Of a stretch of DNA of 64,000 nucleotides, positions 63,859 through 64,000 are shown piece after piece. A program made the position numbers and the translations under genes. The notes beneath the pieces were generated by a model. It saw nothing but the letters and a program-made list of their open reading frames with translations. It was not told the origin of the DNA and did no database searches. The stretch is from Sphingomonadaceae bacterium PASS1 (GTDB taxonomy: Bacteria; Pseudomonadota; Alphaproteobacteria; Sphingomonadales; Sphingomonadaceae): positions 159,132 to 223,131 of the forward strand of contig NKIR01000004.1 in assembly GCA_002255985.1 (NCBI GenBank), read 5' to 3'. Every line of letters begins with the position of its first letter. The first letter of the stretch is position 1.

Positions 63859-64000
63859 TCATAACCCACTGGCCCATTTGCGGTGCCCGATGGTCATAAT
63901 GCGCCAAGGCTGATCTATGAGTTTGTTCCACGCCTCGCAGCAGAGGTCGACGATATTGTCGTGGGAAGTGAACACCCGGTTGGATAGCCAGTTGTCGCGC
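63859..64000 (-). mobile_element. IS630-family transposase, C-terminal part (runs off the window)
   Basis: Read on the minus strand, RDNWLSNRVFTSHDNIVDLC and EAWNKLIDQPWRIMTIGHRKW, ending at a TGA (63859-63861), match the C-terminal end of IS630-family transposases. The rest lies to the right. Its outer end probably falls at about 63815-63858, where it cuts the IS6 remnant. Confidence 0.8.

Overview
The window is 64 kb of a moderately GC-rich alphaproteobacterial chromosome, most likely from the order Sphingomonadales. This rests on large TonB-dependent receptors beside accessory enzymes, GapR (DUF2312), DUF1244 and DUF6356-type proteins, the order yebC-ruvCAB-ybgC-tolQRAB-pal, an imuA-imuB-dnaE2 mutasome, and LexA boxes of the alphaproteobacterial GTTC-N7-GTTC type. 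The species cannot be fixed from sequence reading alone.

Core chromosome, 1-51984. The left end holds amino acid and cofactor genes packed with overlapping starts: argH end, a small lipoprotein, lysA, a CysG-like dehydrogenase, proC, a secreted amidase and two PaaI-type thioesterases. On the minus strand follow a YbjN protein, ubiK, tspO, an M16 metalloprotease and a penicillin-acylase-type Ntn hydrolase. Then come a GH5-like hydrolase, clpB, and a cluster with a TPR/aspartyl beta-hydroxylase, a P-loop (sulfotransferase-like) protein and a 1058-residue TonB-dependent receptor. Housekeeping genes fill 23-42 kb: a cyclophilin, queA, a gluzincin-like protein, pyk, gapR, yebC-ruvC, an SOS-controlled ruvAB, ybgC-tolQRAB-pal, a DUF898/M48 pair and gloAB. 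At 42-48 kb lies the LexA-controlled imuA-imuB-dnaE2 operon, followed by a secreted beta-propeller/amidohydrolase and a GNAT protein.

Genomic island, 51992 to beyond 64000. A 46-bp 3' fragment of tRNA-Met(CAT), including CCA and the anticodon, is followed within 0.5 kb by a tyrosine recombinase. This is the layout of an element integrated into a tRNA 3' end. The intact tRNA and the far end of the element should lie beyond 64000. The cargo looks catabolic: a TetR regulator with a double palindromic operator divergent from a TonB-dependent receptor; a Tat-exported flavin amine oxidase behind that receptor; an Lrp-type regulator divergent from a Leu/Phe/Val-type dehydrogenase; and methionine gamma-lyase divergent from a second Lrp-type regulator (an mdeA/mdeR-like pair) with two matching 17-bp inverted repeats between them. 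The right edge is an insertion-sequence scar: a truncated IS6-family transposase abutting the 3' end of an IS630-family transposase.

How the parts work together. Two GTTC-N7-GTTC boxes tie RuvAB branch migration and the ImuAB-DnaE2 translesion machinery to one SOS response. The Tol-Pal operon maintains the envelope. The island adds outer-membrane uptake, periplasmic amine oxidation, and amino-acid deamination and demethiolation, each with its own adjacent regulator. No CRISPR array, rRNA gene or complete tRNA gene was seen.
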